This document shows, in pieces, positions 28,537 through 36,214 of a DNA stretch of 44,321 nucleotides. The translations under genes and the position numbers were made by a program. The stretch lies in assembly GCF_000787375.1 (NCBI RefSeq), contig NZ_JRJU01000036.1:1-44321 (forward strand), given 5' to 3'. Source of the stretch: Halalkalibacter okhensis. GTDB lineage: Bacteria > Bacillota > Bacilli > Bacillales > Bacillaceae_D. The first letter of the stretch is position 1; each line of letters opens with the position of its first letter. Below the pieces are notes generated by a model that was not told where the DNA came from, made no database searches, and was given only the letters and a program-made list of their open reading frames with translations.

Positions 28537-29046
28537 TTATTTTATGTCGATAATACTTACATATTGAGCTTTATTCCCTTGGCTTTTTAAATTTACTTCT
28601 ATAAAGTATTGTCCTGACTCAGCAGGCAAAACAATCCTTCTTTCTTCAGATGGACATTCGTCGTCAAAAAGACACTCAAAATTATGTATTGGATCTTCTC
28701 TTTTACCTGACTTATAAATTGAAACTTCTACTTTTGGGACTGTAATATCACCATCACGTTTCTTATCTTTTTCAAATTTGATATAAATAATTTGATTTCT
28801 GTCGAGTTCAACTGTTTCTAATCCAAGTGCAAATTCTTCAAGATTTGCTATTCCTTCGATTTTCTCCATTGAGGCAGTTTTCCAATTAACATTAGCTAAC
28901 TCTAACGTGTACTCACTATATCCGATACTATCGGTAGTAAAACTTGCAATCGGTATTCCTGCATCATAGTTTTCAGCGAAGCCACTACACCCTGACATAA
29001 TTAGTAATAAAACAAGAGTTCCCCAAACCCCTCTGAAATTCCCCAT
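28537..29046 (-). CDS. Lipoprotein of unknown function (169 aa)
   Basis: The N terminus is a lipoprotein signal with lipobox IMSGC (cysteine 20). The mature part is acidic and beta-rich, with a short cysteine pair (ECLFDDEC) near residue 127 that may form a disulfide, and ends YFIEVNLKSQGNKAQYVSII. AGGAGAG precedes the ATG. It should be tethered to the outer face of the membrane. No family recognised. E copy 5 follows 17-35 nt after its stop. Confidence 0.75.
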   Translation of the reverse strand: MGNFRGVWGTLVLLLIMSGCSGFAENYDAGIPIASFTTDSIGYSEYTLELANVNWKTASMEKIEGIANLEEFALGLETVELDRNQIIYIKFEKDKKRDGDITVPKVEVSIYKSGKREDPIHNFECLFDDECPSEERRIVLPAESGQYFIEVNLKSQGNKAQYVSIIDIK

Positions 29047-29114
29047 AAATTCTCTCCTCTACCTTTCCAATTATCATTAAACTTTCTTTTGCTCTAACCT
29101 GCTCCTTTGAAGAA

Positions 29115-29357
29115 CTAATTATCTTTTCTCCTATCATCAAGTTTTTTTGAACAGTTGAAGCATAATAAACCAATAACTAAAGAAATAAGAAAAGGGATGA
29201 TTGCAAGTAAAGGTATAACAATTGTTCAGTAGAGTAAATATGCACTTATTGCAAATATAAACCAACTTACAATGAGTAAAAAACTGGACGCAAACTCTTT
29301 TAATGCAAGCAAAGTATCTGCCTCCCTTTGAACAAATTTCAACACTTTTTCTTTCAT
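29115..29357 (-). pseudogene. Small membrane-protein gene with one in-frame TGA
   Basis: The ATG at 29357 lies 7 nt after the GGAG that ends E copy 7. The frame reads MKEKVLKFVQREADTLLALK, a helix SFLLIVSWFIFAISAYLLY, a TGA at 29226-29228, then in the same frame TIVIPLLAIIPFLISLVIGL and a basic tail to a TAG at 29115. The two hydrophobic segments on both sides of the TGA strongly suggest one protein of about 79 residues. Simple reading: a tryptophan codon TGG mutated to TGA. An E remnant (AAAGGAGCAGG, about 29093-29110) follows. Confidence 0.65.
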
Positions 29358-29359
29358 AA

Positions 29360-29427
29360 ACCTGCTCCGTTACTACAACAAGAGAAAGTCGATAACCTTT
29401 ATTCAGCTATCGCCCCGTTACTTGAAT
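29360..29427 (-). repeat. E element, copy 7
   Basis: On the minus strand TTCAAGTAACGGGGC, hairpin CGATAGC...GTTATCG (one G-U), then TTGTTGTAGTAACGGAGCAGG. It starts 4-12 nt after the stop of the lipoprotein gene at 29432. Its final GGAG can act as ribosome site for the next gene (29357). Confidence 0.85.
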
Positions 29428-29431
29428 AAGA

Positions 29432-30046
29432 TTATTCCTTTAAAGCTCCTTCAAATCTGACATCATACCATTCATCATATTCAACCATTGAATTTGCTAT
29501 CTTTATTAACTCTTCTTTTCTTTCTTCCAATGACTTCCCAACAGTTTGATATAGAACCAGATAATAAATACCGTCCTTAGAAAACCTTAAATCAACATAG
29601 TCATTGTCGCTGGCAGATAAATAAAAATAACCATCTGTTTTTTCATCTATTTTCGTCTTATTCTTGTTCTCAAGATTGTCCCAAGACGAATCCTTGTAGT
29701 TGGCATTTTCTAAATATAAAGAACCATTTCCTTCTTCTGTACCGTCACGAAAAAACTCTTTCGAAAAACTCACTGATACCTCAGTTAAATCTGAATTTAC
29801 TATTATAGCATGAGGTACCCATAAATGAGCAGTTCCTCCAGATATCGGAACATATACAGGTAATTGTGCTTTAAAAGGCACTGCATCTAATAGTATTTTG
29901 TAGGCTGGAAAAACATATGAAGCTCCACCATCGGGATTTTCACCAATAGTTTTAAAAAAAGAAGTATCTAGCTTGTCATTTCCACTAGAACATCCAACAA
30001 CTCCTAAAAAAACAATGCTACCTATAAGGATTATTAGCTTTTTCAC
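29432..30046 (-). CDS. Lipoprotein of unknown function (204 aa)
   Basis: A lipoprotein signal with lipobox VVGC (cysteine 19) is followed by a soluble, Asp/Lys-rich domain with YVFPAYKILLDAVPFKAQLP, PISGGTAHLWVPHAI and a last helix EERKEELIKIANSMVEYDEW. The motifs YVP.SGG and the closing helix resemble other small Bacillus lipoproteins, including the split protein at 8434-8930, but I name no family. Flanked by E copies 7 and 8. Confidence 0.75.
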   Translation of the reverse strand: MKKLIILIGSIVFLGVVGCSSGNDKLDTSFFKTIGENPDGGASYVFPAYKILLDAVPFKAQLPVYVPISGGTAHLWVPHAIIVNSDLTEVSVSFSKEFFRDGTEEGNGSLYLENANYKDSSWDNLENKNKTKIDEKTDGYFYLSASDNDYVDLRFSKDGIYYLVLYQTVGKSLEERKEELIKIANSMVEYDEWYDVRFEGALKE

Positions 30047-30130
30047 AAAAACACCCCCAATAATTGTAAAACTCCCTATTCAATCCTATGTTTAAAAAGG
30101 GACAACCATGAGGGTTATCTTACTAAACAA

Positions 30131-30208
30131 TCTTGCCCGTTACTTCAGCAACGATAGGAACTGCCATTGCAACAGTTCCACGACTAATGCTATCCGTTAC
30201 TTTAAGTA
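30131..30208 (-). repeat. E element, copy 8
   Basis: Both borders are kept (CTTAAAGTAACGG and CTGAAGTAACGGGC on the minus strand). The inside differs: a perfect stem GGAACTG/CAGTTCC within an outer GATAG/CTATC pair. It lies about 85 nt past the MFS stop, behind that gene's own terminator. Confidence 0.75.
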
Positions 30209-30257
30209 CAAAACTTCACAAAACTTAACTCTATAAATTTTCTGGCATAAAAGAGAA

Positions 30258-30282
30258 AGAGCTTAGAAATTCTCCAAGCTCT
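30258..30282 (-). terminator. Terminator after the MFS gene
   Basis: Stem AGAGCTT/AAGCTCT (30258-30264 with 30276-30282), then TTCTCTTTT on the minus strand, 8 nt after the stop. Confidence 0.8.
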
Positions 30283-30290
30283 CTAAGATA

Positions 30291-31535
30291 TTAAGTCGAT
30301 ACTTGTTTTTGTACTACGGCTTTCAAATGTTTTCTATTTAAAAAGGAAAATATAAAGGATGTAAATAACAAGAAAGATGCTAGTAAGAATGACATTTTAA
30401 CACCCCATAAATCAGTAAGAAAACCTAATAGTAGAACTGCGCTAGCATAAGTCACCAATTGAAGTGAATATTGAGCAGAATAAACTTTTGCCAATTCTTT
30501 GTGTGGAGTGCTTTTCTGTACCGTGGTTTGTTGAGCTATTCCCCCCAATTGTTCTCCAAAACCAATCAAGATAGAAAGAATTAATACTAACCAAGGTATT
30601 GAGTTGACTGCAAACACAAAAGTAAATATGCTCGCAATAAGTGTTCCAAAAACAGTAACATGACTCAAATGCTCACTTACTAAGCGATTATACCTTAAAC
30701 TCATAAACCCACCAATAATCAATCCCAGAAAAAAACTAGCGTTAATATAGCCCCACCATTCTTCGCTCGCTTTTAATAATTCTTCGACATAAATATAAAT
30801 GATTGCCGCCACCCAAACAGCGCTGGCAAGAGACTCCATAACACCCATTATATTAACCGTTCGTATAGCAGGTGTTTTCCAAATGAAAACCCATCCTTCT
30901 TTTATTTTGACCCAGTTATTTTTGGGAATAGAGGTTTGCTCTGTTTCTGTAGAATGACTATTAAGATGAATTTCTTTAATCATGAACATCATAATACTTG
31001 AAACAAAATATAAAACAACAGTAATATAGATTACTTGATAGTTCCCCAACCAGACCACGAGGACACCACCAACAGACCATGCTCCGAGTCTAATCGTTTG
31101 GTCTAAAATAGATAAAAAACTATTTGCTTTCACTAATTCAACTTGTTGTACCAAAAGAGGAACCATAGTATTTCTAACAGGTGTTGACCAACCATCTAAA
31201 AATGAAATCATAAATACTAACAAAAAAACTACTGTAATGTTTTGAAATGAGAAACTACTAAACAATAACCATCCTAATATGAACAACAAGCATGTTTTTC
31301 CAGATTGGGAAAACGCTAAAATACCTCTTAAACGAAACCTGTCAATGATAAGAGGGGCTAATATTCCACTTAGAAATTGTGACATAGTAATAAAAAAGGG
31401 AACCATACTCATGTACATAGCAGAGCCTGTTAACTGATAAATTAACGTAATTAAACCAACGATATATAACACATCACCTAGATTGGCAAATGTTTGACCA
31501 ATCCAAAGGAAACGAAAAGAAACATTATTATTCAT
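30291..31535 (-). CDS. MFS transporter, macrolide-efflux-like
   Basis: A 414-residue protein with twelve predicted helices. MNNNVSFRFLWIGQTFANLG and YQLTGSAMYMSMVPFFITMS at the start, and the mid-loop RFRLRGILAFSQ, fit the MFS_3-like efflux group (FRFLWxGQ). A cytosolic loop of about 25 residues separates the halves. AGGGAT lies before the ATG. Probably a drug or metabolite exporter; substrate unknown. It is the only long transporter in the E array besides UppP. Confidence 0.85.
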   Translation of the reverse strand: MNNNVSFRFLWIGQTFANLGDVLYIVGLITLIYQLTGSAMYMSMVPFFITMSQFLSGILAPLIIDRFRLRGILAFSQSGKTCLLFILGWLLFSSFSFQNITVVFLLVFMISFLDGWSTPVRNTMVPLLVQQVELVKANSFLSILDQTIRLGAWSVGGVLVVWLGNYQVIYITVVLYFVSSIMMFMIKEIHLNSHSTETEQTSIPKNNWVKIKEGWVFIWKTPAIRTVNIMGVMESLASAVWVAAIIYIYVEELLKASEEWWGYINASFFLGLIIGGFMSLRYNRLVSEHLSHVTVFGTLIASIFTFVFAVNSIPWLVLILSILIGFGEQLGGIAQQTTVQKSTPHKELAKVYSAQYSLQLVTYASAVLLLGFLTDLWGVKMSFLLASFLLFTSFIFSFLNRKHLKAVVQKQVST

Positions 31536-31789
31536 ATCCCTATCCCCTTAAAAATGTTTATAACAATATTCGATAAGAAATAGTCTGTTTACACATTTAA
31601 AAGGGAAAACCTACATTTTATCGCCTCTTTCAGTTTTTCTTTAATAATCATTTATTGGGGATTGAATTTTTTGACAACAAATAGGGGATAGGGACCATAG
31701 TATTTTTTTATCAATTCACCCAAAAATATATTTATACTTTAGCATTAATATTCCATTAATCCTTTTTTAGTTAACTGAAATATTACTAT
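31536..31789. other. AT-rich intergenic region
   Basis: About 250 nt upstream of the MFS gene without a readable gene. It presumably holds the MFS promoter; no clear boxes were picked. Confidence 0.4.
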
Positions 31790-31855
31790 CCTGTCCGTTA
31801 ACGCAATAAGATAAGCGACACCTTGTTAAAGCATTGCACCCGTATGTTGAGAAAA
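31790..31855 (-). repeat. E element, copy 9
   Basis: On the minus strand CAACATACGGG, hairpin GCAATGC...GTGTCGC (one mismatch, G-U pairs), then TTATTGCGTTAACGGACAGG. It follows the 43-aa gene at 31884 by about 30 nt. Confidence 0.75.
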
Positions 31856-31883
31856 CGGCAAGGATAAAATGATCAAGTGAAAT

Positions 31884-32015
31884 TTAGCTGCCCTTGTGTT
31901 TTTTAAGTAATTCTATTATTTCTTTATTTTGTTCGTTTGACTTGCTTAATTTACGCTCTATTGCAAATAACGTAGACATTAGTAATGCAAAAGCAATAAT
32001 ACCAAATATACCCAT
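31884..32015 (-). CDS. Small single-pass membrane protein (43 aa)
   Basis: MGIFGIIAFALLMSTLFAIE forms one helix; a charged coil (RKLSKSNEQNKEIIELLKKH) follows. AAGGCGGTG lies 7 nt before the ATG. It sits between E copies 9 and 10 with little other sequence, a minimal gene-plus-element unit. Layout (helix plus coiled coil) is like the 70-aa protein at 41902-42114. Function unknown. Confidence 0.65.
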   Translation of the reverse strand: MGIFGIIAFALLMSTLFAIERKLSKSNEQNKEIIELLKKHKGS

Positions 32016-32046
32016 AGATACACCGCCTTGTGTAAAGAATTCTCAA

Positions 32047-32130
32047 CTCCTCTGCTGTTAGCACAACAAAAAGTGCGCTCCCCTATTAAATCAAGATCCC
32101 CATTATCTCAATAATTCTTCGTTACTCATC
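32047..32130 (-). repeat. E element, copy 10 of the array (degenerate)
   Basis: The last border GTTGTGCTAACAGCAG is clear on the minus strand; the first border (GAGTAACGAAG near 32119) and the hairpin are eroded. Confidence 0.5.
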
Positions 32131-32177
32131 CCTGTTTTCTTTCCCTAGATTAAACCCACTATTTAATATTGGTTTTT

Positions 32178-32414
32178 TTAATATGTAGGAGTATTTAATA
32201 AATAATAAACAGTTGAAAGAATCGGAAAGACAATTGCAAACGTATTGCACCCTATACCTATAAGTGCTATTACTCTCCCAGGTTGTCTTTTAAGATTTAC
32301 TTCTTTTAATCCAATAACTCCAAGGATAAAACCAATAATAGCCATAACAACTCCTACAAAAGTAAAAAACATAAATGATATTGAGGTAAGACCTAAAATA
32401 AAAGAAATAATCAC
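32178..32414 (-). CDS. DUF4190-like small membrane protein
   Basis: The product (78 aa from the GTG at 32414) has two to three helices with GFILGVIGLKEVNLKRQPGR between them, the pattern of DUF4190 proteins: two hydrophobic hairpins around a basic loop. The same frame stays open upstream to an ATT at 32465 (KSKDSIFKNNTRENIN), which has a better-placed GAGG, so the real protein may be 95 residues with an unusual or lost start. Bounded by E copies 10 and 11. Confidence 0.65.
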   Translation of the reverse strand: MIISFILGLTSISFMFFTFVGVVMAIIGFILGVIGLKEVNLKRQPGRVIALIGIGCNTFAIVFPILSTVYYLLNTPTY

Positions 32415-32492
32415 ATTAATATTTTCTCTAGTGTTATTTTTAAAAATGCTATCTTTTGATTTAATGTTGACCGCCTCTTCTCATATTGACCT

Positions 32493-32553
32493 ATTCTGCC
32501 CTTTAGCAAAACAATCGATAGCTGTTGTTTCGCTATCGCACCTGTTAGCAAGT
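32493..32553 (-). repeat. E element, copy 11
   Basis: On the minus strand TTGCTAACAGG, a perfect hairpin CGATAGC...GCTATCG, then TTGTTTTGCTAAAGGGCAG. The arms match neither copy 2 nor the 33.0 kb copy base for base, yet pair fully. Confidence 0.8.
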
Positions 32554-32560
32554 AAGCAGG

Positions 32561-32654
32561 TTATATATGCAAACTTATCTTACTTTCGTGACCAATAATA
32601 AAACTAATAACACCCGCTACTATGCCATAAGAAAATGCATTTGCATTATTTCAT
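32561..32654 (-). pseudogene. Tiny membrane-protein gene with frameshift
   Basis: AAAGGAGG lies before an ATG at 32654 that meets TAA after two codons. Skipping one base gives NANAFSYGIVAGVISFIIGH and a short tail to a TAA at 32561, a single-helix peptide of about 31 residues. The strong ribosome site suggests a once-functional gene. Confidence 0.45.
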
Positions 32655-32723
32655 TAAATTCCTCCTTTATCCCCCCCTCCCCTTTTTGGTAACGCTTCTA
32701 TTAAATCAAATAGAATTTGTAAA

Positions 32724-32870
32724 CTACGGACCGTTAAATATTCTAGTAACCACTAAAAAACTTACAATCATAGCAATGACAATCTTAATAATAGAAAAAG
32801 CCTTTCCCTTTTCAATTTTAGTTTCCACTCCATATTTTTATATGTTAACTAAATACGAAATCAGTTCCAA
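32724..32870 (-). pseudogene. Small single-helix protein gene with in-frame TAA
   Basis: From a TTG at 32870 behind GAGGTG the frame reads MELISYLVNI, TAA, KYGVETKIEKGKAFSIIKIV and a hydrophobic stretch to a TAG at 32724. An internal GTG (32828) could start a 34-aa product without a good ribosome site. Probably a decayed gene. Confidence 0.4.
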
Positions 32871-33016
32871 TCACCTCATGAAGATTCGTAAAAAATTATA
32901 AACACCTATATCCTCCCAATTATTATTTAATAAAACTACAAGCGATCAAATACTTCGTTGACGAATAACCCTCTTTGTTGATACCATAAAAACCCAATAA
33001 ACATCTTCAATAAAAT

Positions 33017-33077
33017 TGCCTCGTTAGCGGAACAAGGCAAGCGATGCCTTGTTAAAGCATCGCTCTCCGTTAGTGCA
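33017..33077 (-). repeat. E element, best-preserved copy (33.0 kb)
   Basis: On the minus strand GCACTAACGGAGA is the first border and TTGTTCCGCTAACGAGGC the second; they are direct repeats around CTAACG. Between them are two hairpins that share bases and exclude each other: GCGATGC (33041-33047) with GCATCGC (33057-33063), and AACAAGGCA (33031-33039) with TGCCTTGTT (33045-33053). It lies 18 nt after the stop of the gene at 33096. This copy and the 37.7 kb copy define the element. Confidence 0.9.
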
Positions 33078-33095
33078 AAATAAATTAACAAACAA

Positions 33096-33365
33096 TCAAA
33101 AAGTGTTTATAAATACTACTAATAACAATGTTACAAAACCAACTAAATTAACTGGATGATTATACTTATATTGATTAATTGGTGTCATTCTCTTTACTAT
33201 TGAACCAAATAGGAAGATGCCTATAAAAATCAAAATACCACTACTAATAAAAGCACTGTTTTCTATTTTAGAAGTATAATTATTTATATGACTTACAAAT
33301 AGTACCCATAAATAACCTATAAATCCATGTAATACAACGGATATAAAATAATCTTTTTTATTCAA
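33096..33365 (-). CDS. Small membrane protein (89 aa)
   Basis: A TTG start at 33365 behind TGGAGG gives MNKKDYFISVVLHGFIGYLW and three predicted helices with short loops (KRMTPINQYKYNHP between the last two). No family recognised. It is the start of the next gene-plus-E unit after the MazG-like gene, which lies on the other strand. Confidence 0.65.
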   Translation of the reverse strand: MNKKDYFISVVLHGFIGYLWVLFVSHINNYTSKIENSAFISSGILIFIGIFLFGSIVKRMTPINQYKYNHPVNLVGFVTLLLVVFINTF

Positions 33366-33452
33366 TTATTTACCTCCATATATTTAAGAGATTATTCCTA
33401 TATTTTACCACAAAACCCAATAAATCGTAAAAGGATATGAGGTGCATTTAAA

Positions 33453-33746
33453 GTGCAAGAATTATTAAAAGATATAAAATACCTGAGTTCAAAAGAAAAG
33501 AAAACACTCGAACAAATGGTTCTCAAACTAACTGAAGAAATTGGCGAAACTTCACAAGCAATGCTATCATACAAACAAGCTAGTGGTAGCGAGTACAAAC
33601 ATTTAGATATAGCGGATGTAAAAGAAGAATGTGCCGATGTTATTTTAGTTGCTCTATCATTATTTTATAAACTATGTGAAAATGAAGCAGAGTTAGAAGA
33701 ATATTTAGAAAAGAAAGTAGCTAAATGGAAATCAGTCATGTCATAA
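33453..33746 (+). CDS. MazG-like nucleotide pyrophosphohydrolase
   Basis: The 97-residue protein has the all-alpha NTP-PPase signature: EEIGETSQA (about residues 27-35) and KEECADVILVALSLFYKL (about 58-75), the acidic residues that bind Mg2+. Members hydrolyse nucleoside triphosphates to monophosphates, often to remove abnormal nucleotides. GTG start with GAGGTG about 8 nt upstream. It is the only plus-strand gene inside the array and has no E copy after it. Confidence 0.85.
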   Translation: MQELLKDIKYLSSKEKKTLEQMVLKLTEEIGETSQAMLSYKQASGSEYKHLDIADVKEECADVILVALSLFYKLCENEAELEEYLEKKVAKWKSVMS

Positions 33747-33907
33747 ATGACGATGTAAATACAACTTATTGTTGCTTTGGAATATAGTTTGATTAATAAC
33801 AGCACGGAAGGCCCAGATTTTCCGAAAAAAGATTGATTCAAAAGGGATTCTTTTTCAGTAGATTTAATTTTGATTTATTATACACTATCTTATAATTTTC
33901 TACCTAT

Positions 33908-33941
33908 GTTATTCCACAATCGCGCCCGATTGTGGAATAAC
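33908..33941. terminator. Terminator shared by converging genes
   Basis: Perfect 15-bp stem GTTATTCCACAATCG/CGATTGTGGAATAAC (33908-33922 with 33927-33941). Its edge touches the stop codon of the acetyltransferase. It also faces the MazG-like gene. Confidence 0.85.
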
Positions 33942-34408
33942 TAAAGCTCTTTTTTCATTGAAACAACTTTAATATTTATACCATTTGGCTTATGTACAAT
34001 TTCTTCATCATAAACCTCATAACCTATGGAACTATATAACTTTATATTCTTGGGTACTGTCATACGAACTTTGCATAGTAATGCAGTTACATCTACCTTA
34101 TTTGCATATTCCTCTAAAGATTTTAATACCTTTTTTGCAATGCCTTTTCCTTGTTTTTCAGGAATAACAGACAAACGATAAAAATACAAACCCTCATCTT
34201 TTAGTTGAAATCGCACCATACCAACTGGATTATGTTCTTCAAAAGCAATCAATGCTTTTTCTCCTTTTTCTAAAGCGTCTGATACTGACTGAACAGTTTC
34301 TTCTAACGCACTCGATGGAGGGGTTTCGTTTTTATATTCTATAAATGCCTTAATCATTAAATCATGAATTACCGGTGCTTCAGAAGATGTAGCAGCATTT
34401 ATTAACAT
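33941..34408 (-). CDS. GNAT acetyltransferase
   Basis: The 155-residue protein shows the GNAT fold: VGMVRFQL (strand 4), LSVIPEKQGKGIAKKVLKSL (the Q/R-x-x-G-x-G/A acetyl-CoA loop) and a late LYSSIGYEVYDEEI. Substrate unknown. The gene ends in a terminator instead of an E copy; a degenerate E copy (34.5 kb) lies upstream. Confidence 0.88.
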   Translation of the reverse strand: MLINAATSSEAPVIHDLMIKAFIEYKNETPPSSALEETVQSVSDALEKGEKALIAFEEHNPVGMVRFQLKDEGLYFYRLSVIPEKQGKGIAKKVLKSLEEYANKVDVTALLCKVRMTVPKNIKLYSSIGYEVYDEEIVHKPNGINIKVVSMKKEL

Positions 34409-34492
34409 GGTTATCTCTCTCTTTCGTAATAAATATTCAATTTAACTTATTTTTCCACGAAATAATAATTATCGTAAACTATCTCTTCTGTT

Positions 34493-34556
34493 AGCACAAG
34501 TAGGAGTTGCTACAATGCCAAATCCATTTATTGCTCTCAAGCCCCATTAGCCAGCA
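34493..34556 (-). repeat. E element, degenerate copy (34.5 kb)
   Basis: The second border CTTGTGCTAACAGAAG is clear on the minus strand, and GGCTAATGGGGC stands for the first. The inner stem is mostly lost. It lies next to an R repeat (34566-34680). Confidence 0.55.
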
Positions 34557-34565
34557 TGTGCATGG

Positions 34566-34680
34566 ATAGGAAATGGCAATACCTTATTAACTAACGCTCT
34601 CCTCGCTTTTAAACAATTGAGAAGGGCCGTTATTAGCATTGTCTTTTTTCTATTTTTGAAGAAACCCATTTTCATGGTAA
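34566..34680 (-). repeat. R repeat, copy 1
   Basis: About 100 nt nearly identical to 36317-36412. On the minus strand it reads CATGAAAATGGGTTTCTTC, AAAAATAGAAAAAAGACAAT, then AGGAGAGCGTTAGTTAATAAG. It begins 36 nt after the anti-sigma stop and is followed by an E copy. A frame through it (34547-34819) is not a real gene. Confidence 0.75.
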
Positions 34681-34715
34681 TACAATAAGATAAAAAGCGT
34701 ACCCATGCTAATTTA

Positions 34716-35501
34716 TCAATATCCAGGTTTAAAATTATCCATCCAAATAATATCACCGTTTTGGTCATGTACTTCAATTGATATATCACGTTGGTTATCT
34801 TTTGTAGACTTAGGTTCATCTGGAAAAATACTAAACCAAATTCGTTCTCCCGTACTGCTTTCTATGATAGTTATTTCTTGTTCGATAGAATCCATTCTCA
34901 CCTGTACTGATGAAACTGAGTCATTAGAGATTACCCCGTAATACGTATGCTCTTCTGGATGTCTTCCCCCGTACCACTGGAATCCTTCAATGGGTTGATA
35001 TGTGTCCCATAGAGGGAAGGAATAGAACTCACCATTACCCTTTTGTTTCACATTTATTTGCAAGCCATCCTCGTTGTTTAATAATAAAAAGTAATCCTCA
35101 CCTACTTTTCCTTTATGTACTAATTCCACATTGGTAAACGGGTCTTCAAACCGATACACGTAACCGAATAACTCGTGATTTTCATTTTCTAAGATTTCAA
35201 TCTCTTTTTGTAAATTTCGGATCTCTCCCTCTAAATTAATTTCTTTTAATGTAGGTGTTGTCTCACTATTTTTTAATGCACTAGATAAATCATCTTTTAA
35301 TACAGTTACACTCATTTGTCCAATAAGAAACAATAATAATAAAACAGCAACTGTGGTTAAGAACTTAGGATAAGTTTTCGTATTATAATTCCTCGAATGA
35401 ATTCTATATCGGATGTTCATTTTTTGTTTCTCAGTAAATCGTGCTTTTTTAAAAGCCGTATTATTTAAAGAATCTTTTATCCTTTTATCAAAATCAGTCA
35501 A
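34716..35501 (-). CDS. Anti-sigma-like membrane protein paired with the ECF sigma factor
   Basis: The protein has 261 residues: an N-terminal cytosolic part (KARFTEKQKMNIRYRIHSRN), one helix at about 47-65 (FLTTVAVLLLLFLIGQM), a coiled coil (EINLEGEIRNLQKEIEILEN) and an outer domain with YSFPLWDTYQPIEGFQWYGG. It starts with ATG overlapping the sigma stop by 4 nt (ATGA), so the two are coupled. By placement and layout it should hold its sigma factor at the membrane until a signal arrives. No exact family assigned. Confidence 0.78.
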   Translation of the reverse strand: MTDFDKRIKDSLNNTAFKKARFTEKQKMNIRYRIHSRNYNTKTYPKFLTTVAVLLLLFLIGQMSVTVLKDDLSSALKNSETTPTLKEINLEGEIRNLQKEIEILENENHELFGYVYRFEDPFTNVELVHKGKVGEDYFLLLNNEDGLQINVKQKGNGEFYSFPLWDTYQPIEGFQWYGGRHPEEHTYYGVISNDSVSSVQVRMDSIEQEITIIESSTGERIWFSIFPDEPKSTKDNQRDISIEVHDQNGDIIWMDNFKPGY

Positions 35502-36046
35502 TTTTGTTCCTCCTCTAACATTTTTTTTAATAATTGTTTACCTCTACGCAGCCTCGTTTTGACTGTGTTTTCATTGACTTTTAAGATTTCGCTTATTCCT
35601 GATATTGTTACATCTTCGTAATAAAAGAAAATCATTACTTCTCGGTATTTAATAGGGAGCAACAGTAATGCTTTTGTTATCCGTTCATCTTGCTCGCGCT
35701 CTAATAAAATCATTTCAGGAGTGATCCGAGTTGCTTGATTTGATTTAAAGAAAGAGATTTGCGATAACATCCTTCTAAAAGAACGGCTTCGCAACACGTC
35801 TTTACATTGGTTACTTGTTATCGTGTACAGCCATGTTTGTATAGAAGATTCCAGCCGAAAACGATCTAGACTATGGTAGCATTTTACAAAAACCTCCTGA
35901 ACAGCATCCTCAGCAAGTCCCCAATCCTTTAGATAGCTATAAGCTAATCTTGTAAGTGTTTCCCCATACTCATCCATGACAAATTCTAATAGTTCTTCTT
36001 TCTTTTCTTCAGCTATTAAATTAATTAATTTTTCATTGGTTAACAC
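35498..36046 (-). CDS. ECF-family RNA polymerase sigma factor
   Basis: The 182-residue protein has region 2 (YGETLTRLAYSYLKDWGLAE, DAVQEVFVKCY, TWLYTITSNQCKDVLRSR) and region 4 (LPIKYREVMIFFYYEDVTIS, GISEILKVNENTVKTRLRRG). It is of the SigV/SigM-like small ECF type that responds to envelope stress. Its own promoter (36070-36097) has the ECF form, suggesting autoregulation. The anti-sigma gene follows with a 4-nt overlap. Confidence 0.93.
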   Translation of the reverse strand: MLTNEKLINLIAEEKKEELLEFVMDEYGETLTRLAYSYLKDWGLAEDAVQEVFVKCYHSLDRFRLESSIQTWLYTITSNQCKDVLRSRSFRRMLSQISFFKSNQATRITPEMILLEREQDERITKALLLLPIKYREVMIFFYYEDVTISGISEILKVNENTVKTRLRRGKQLLKKMLEEEQN

Positions 36047-36069
36047 ATATTCTTCCTCCCTTTACCTTT

Positions 36070-36097
36070 TAGACGAGAAAATGTCCATTTAGTTTCA
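36070..36097 (-). promoter_or_regulatory. Autoregulatory ECF promoter
   Basis: TGAAAC (36092-36097), 16-nt spacer, CGTCTA (36070-36075) on the minus strand, 25 nt before the sigma gene: the classic Bacillus ECF promoter. An inverted repeat GTCCATTTAG/CTAAATGGAC (36083-36108) is centred on the -35 box. Confidence 0.85.
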
Positions 36098-36170
36098 TCT
36101 AAATGGACGATAGTACCTAAACATATTTTTCTGCTATACTCACTGCAACCTTACTTTTCAATTCATCTAC

Positions 36171-36214
36171 TTCTACTTCAACAAGGAAAAAAAGTGATAA
36201 CCTATATTCAGAGC
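36171..36214 (-). repeat. E element remnant (36.2 kb)
   Basis: CTACTTCAACAAGG and GTGATAACCTATATTCAG on the plus strand match one half of E copies 2 and 7. The rest is lost. It lies beside R repeat copy 2. The remaining sequence 36215-36316 shows nothing else convincing. Confidence 0.45.

Noticed and set aside
34547-34819. A 90-codon minus-strand gene
   Set aside because: It overlaps the anti-sigma gene in another frame and then reads through the R repeat; no ribosome site.
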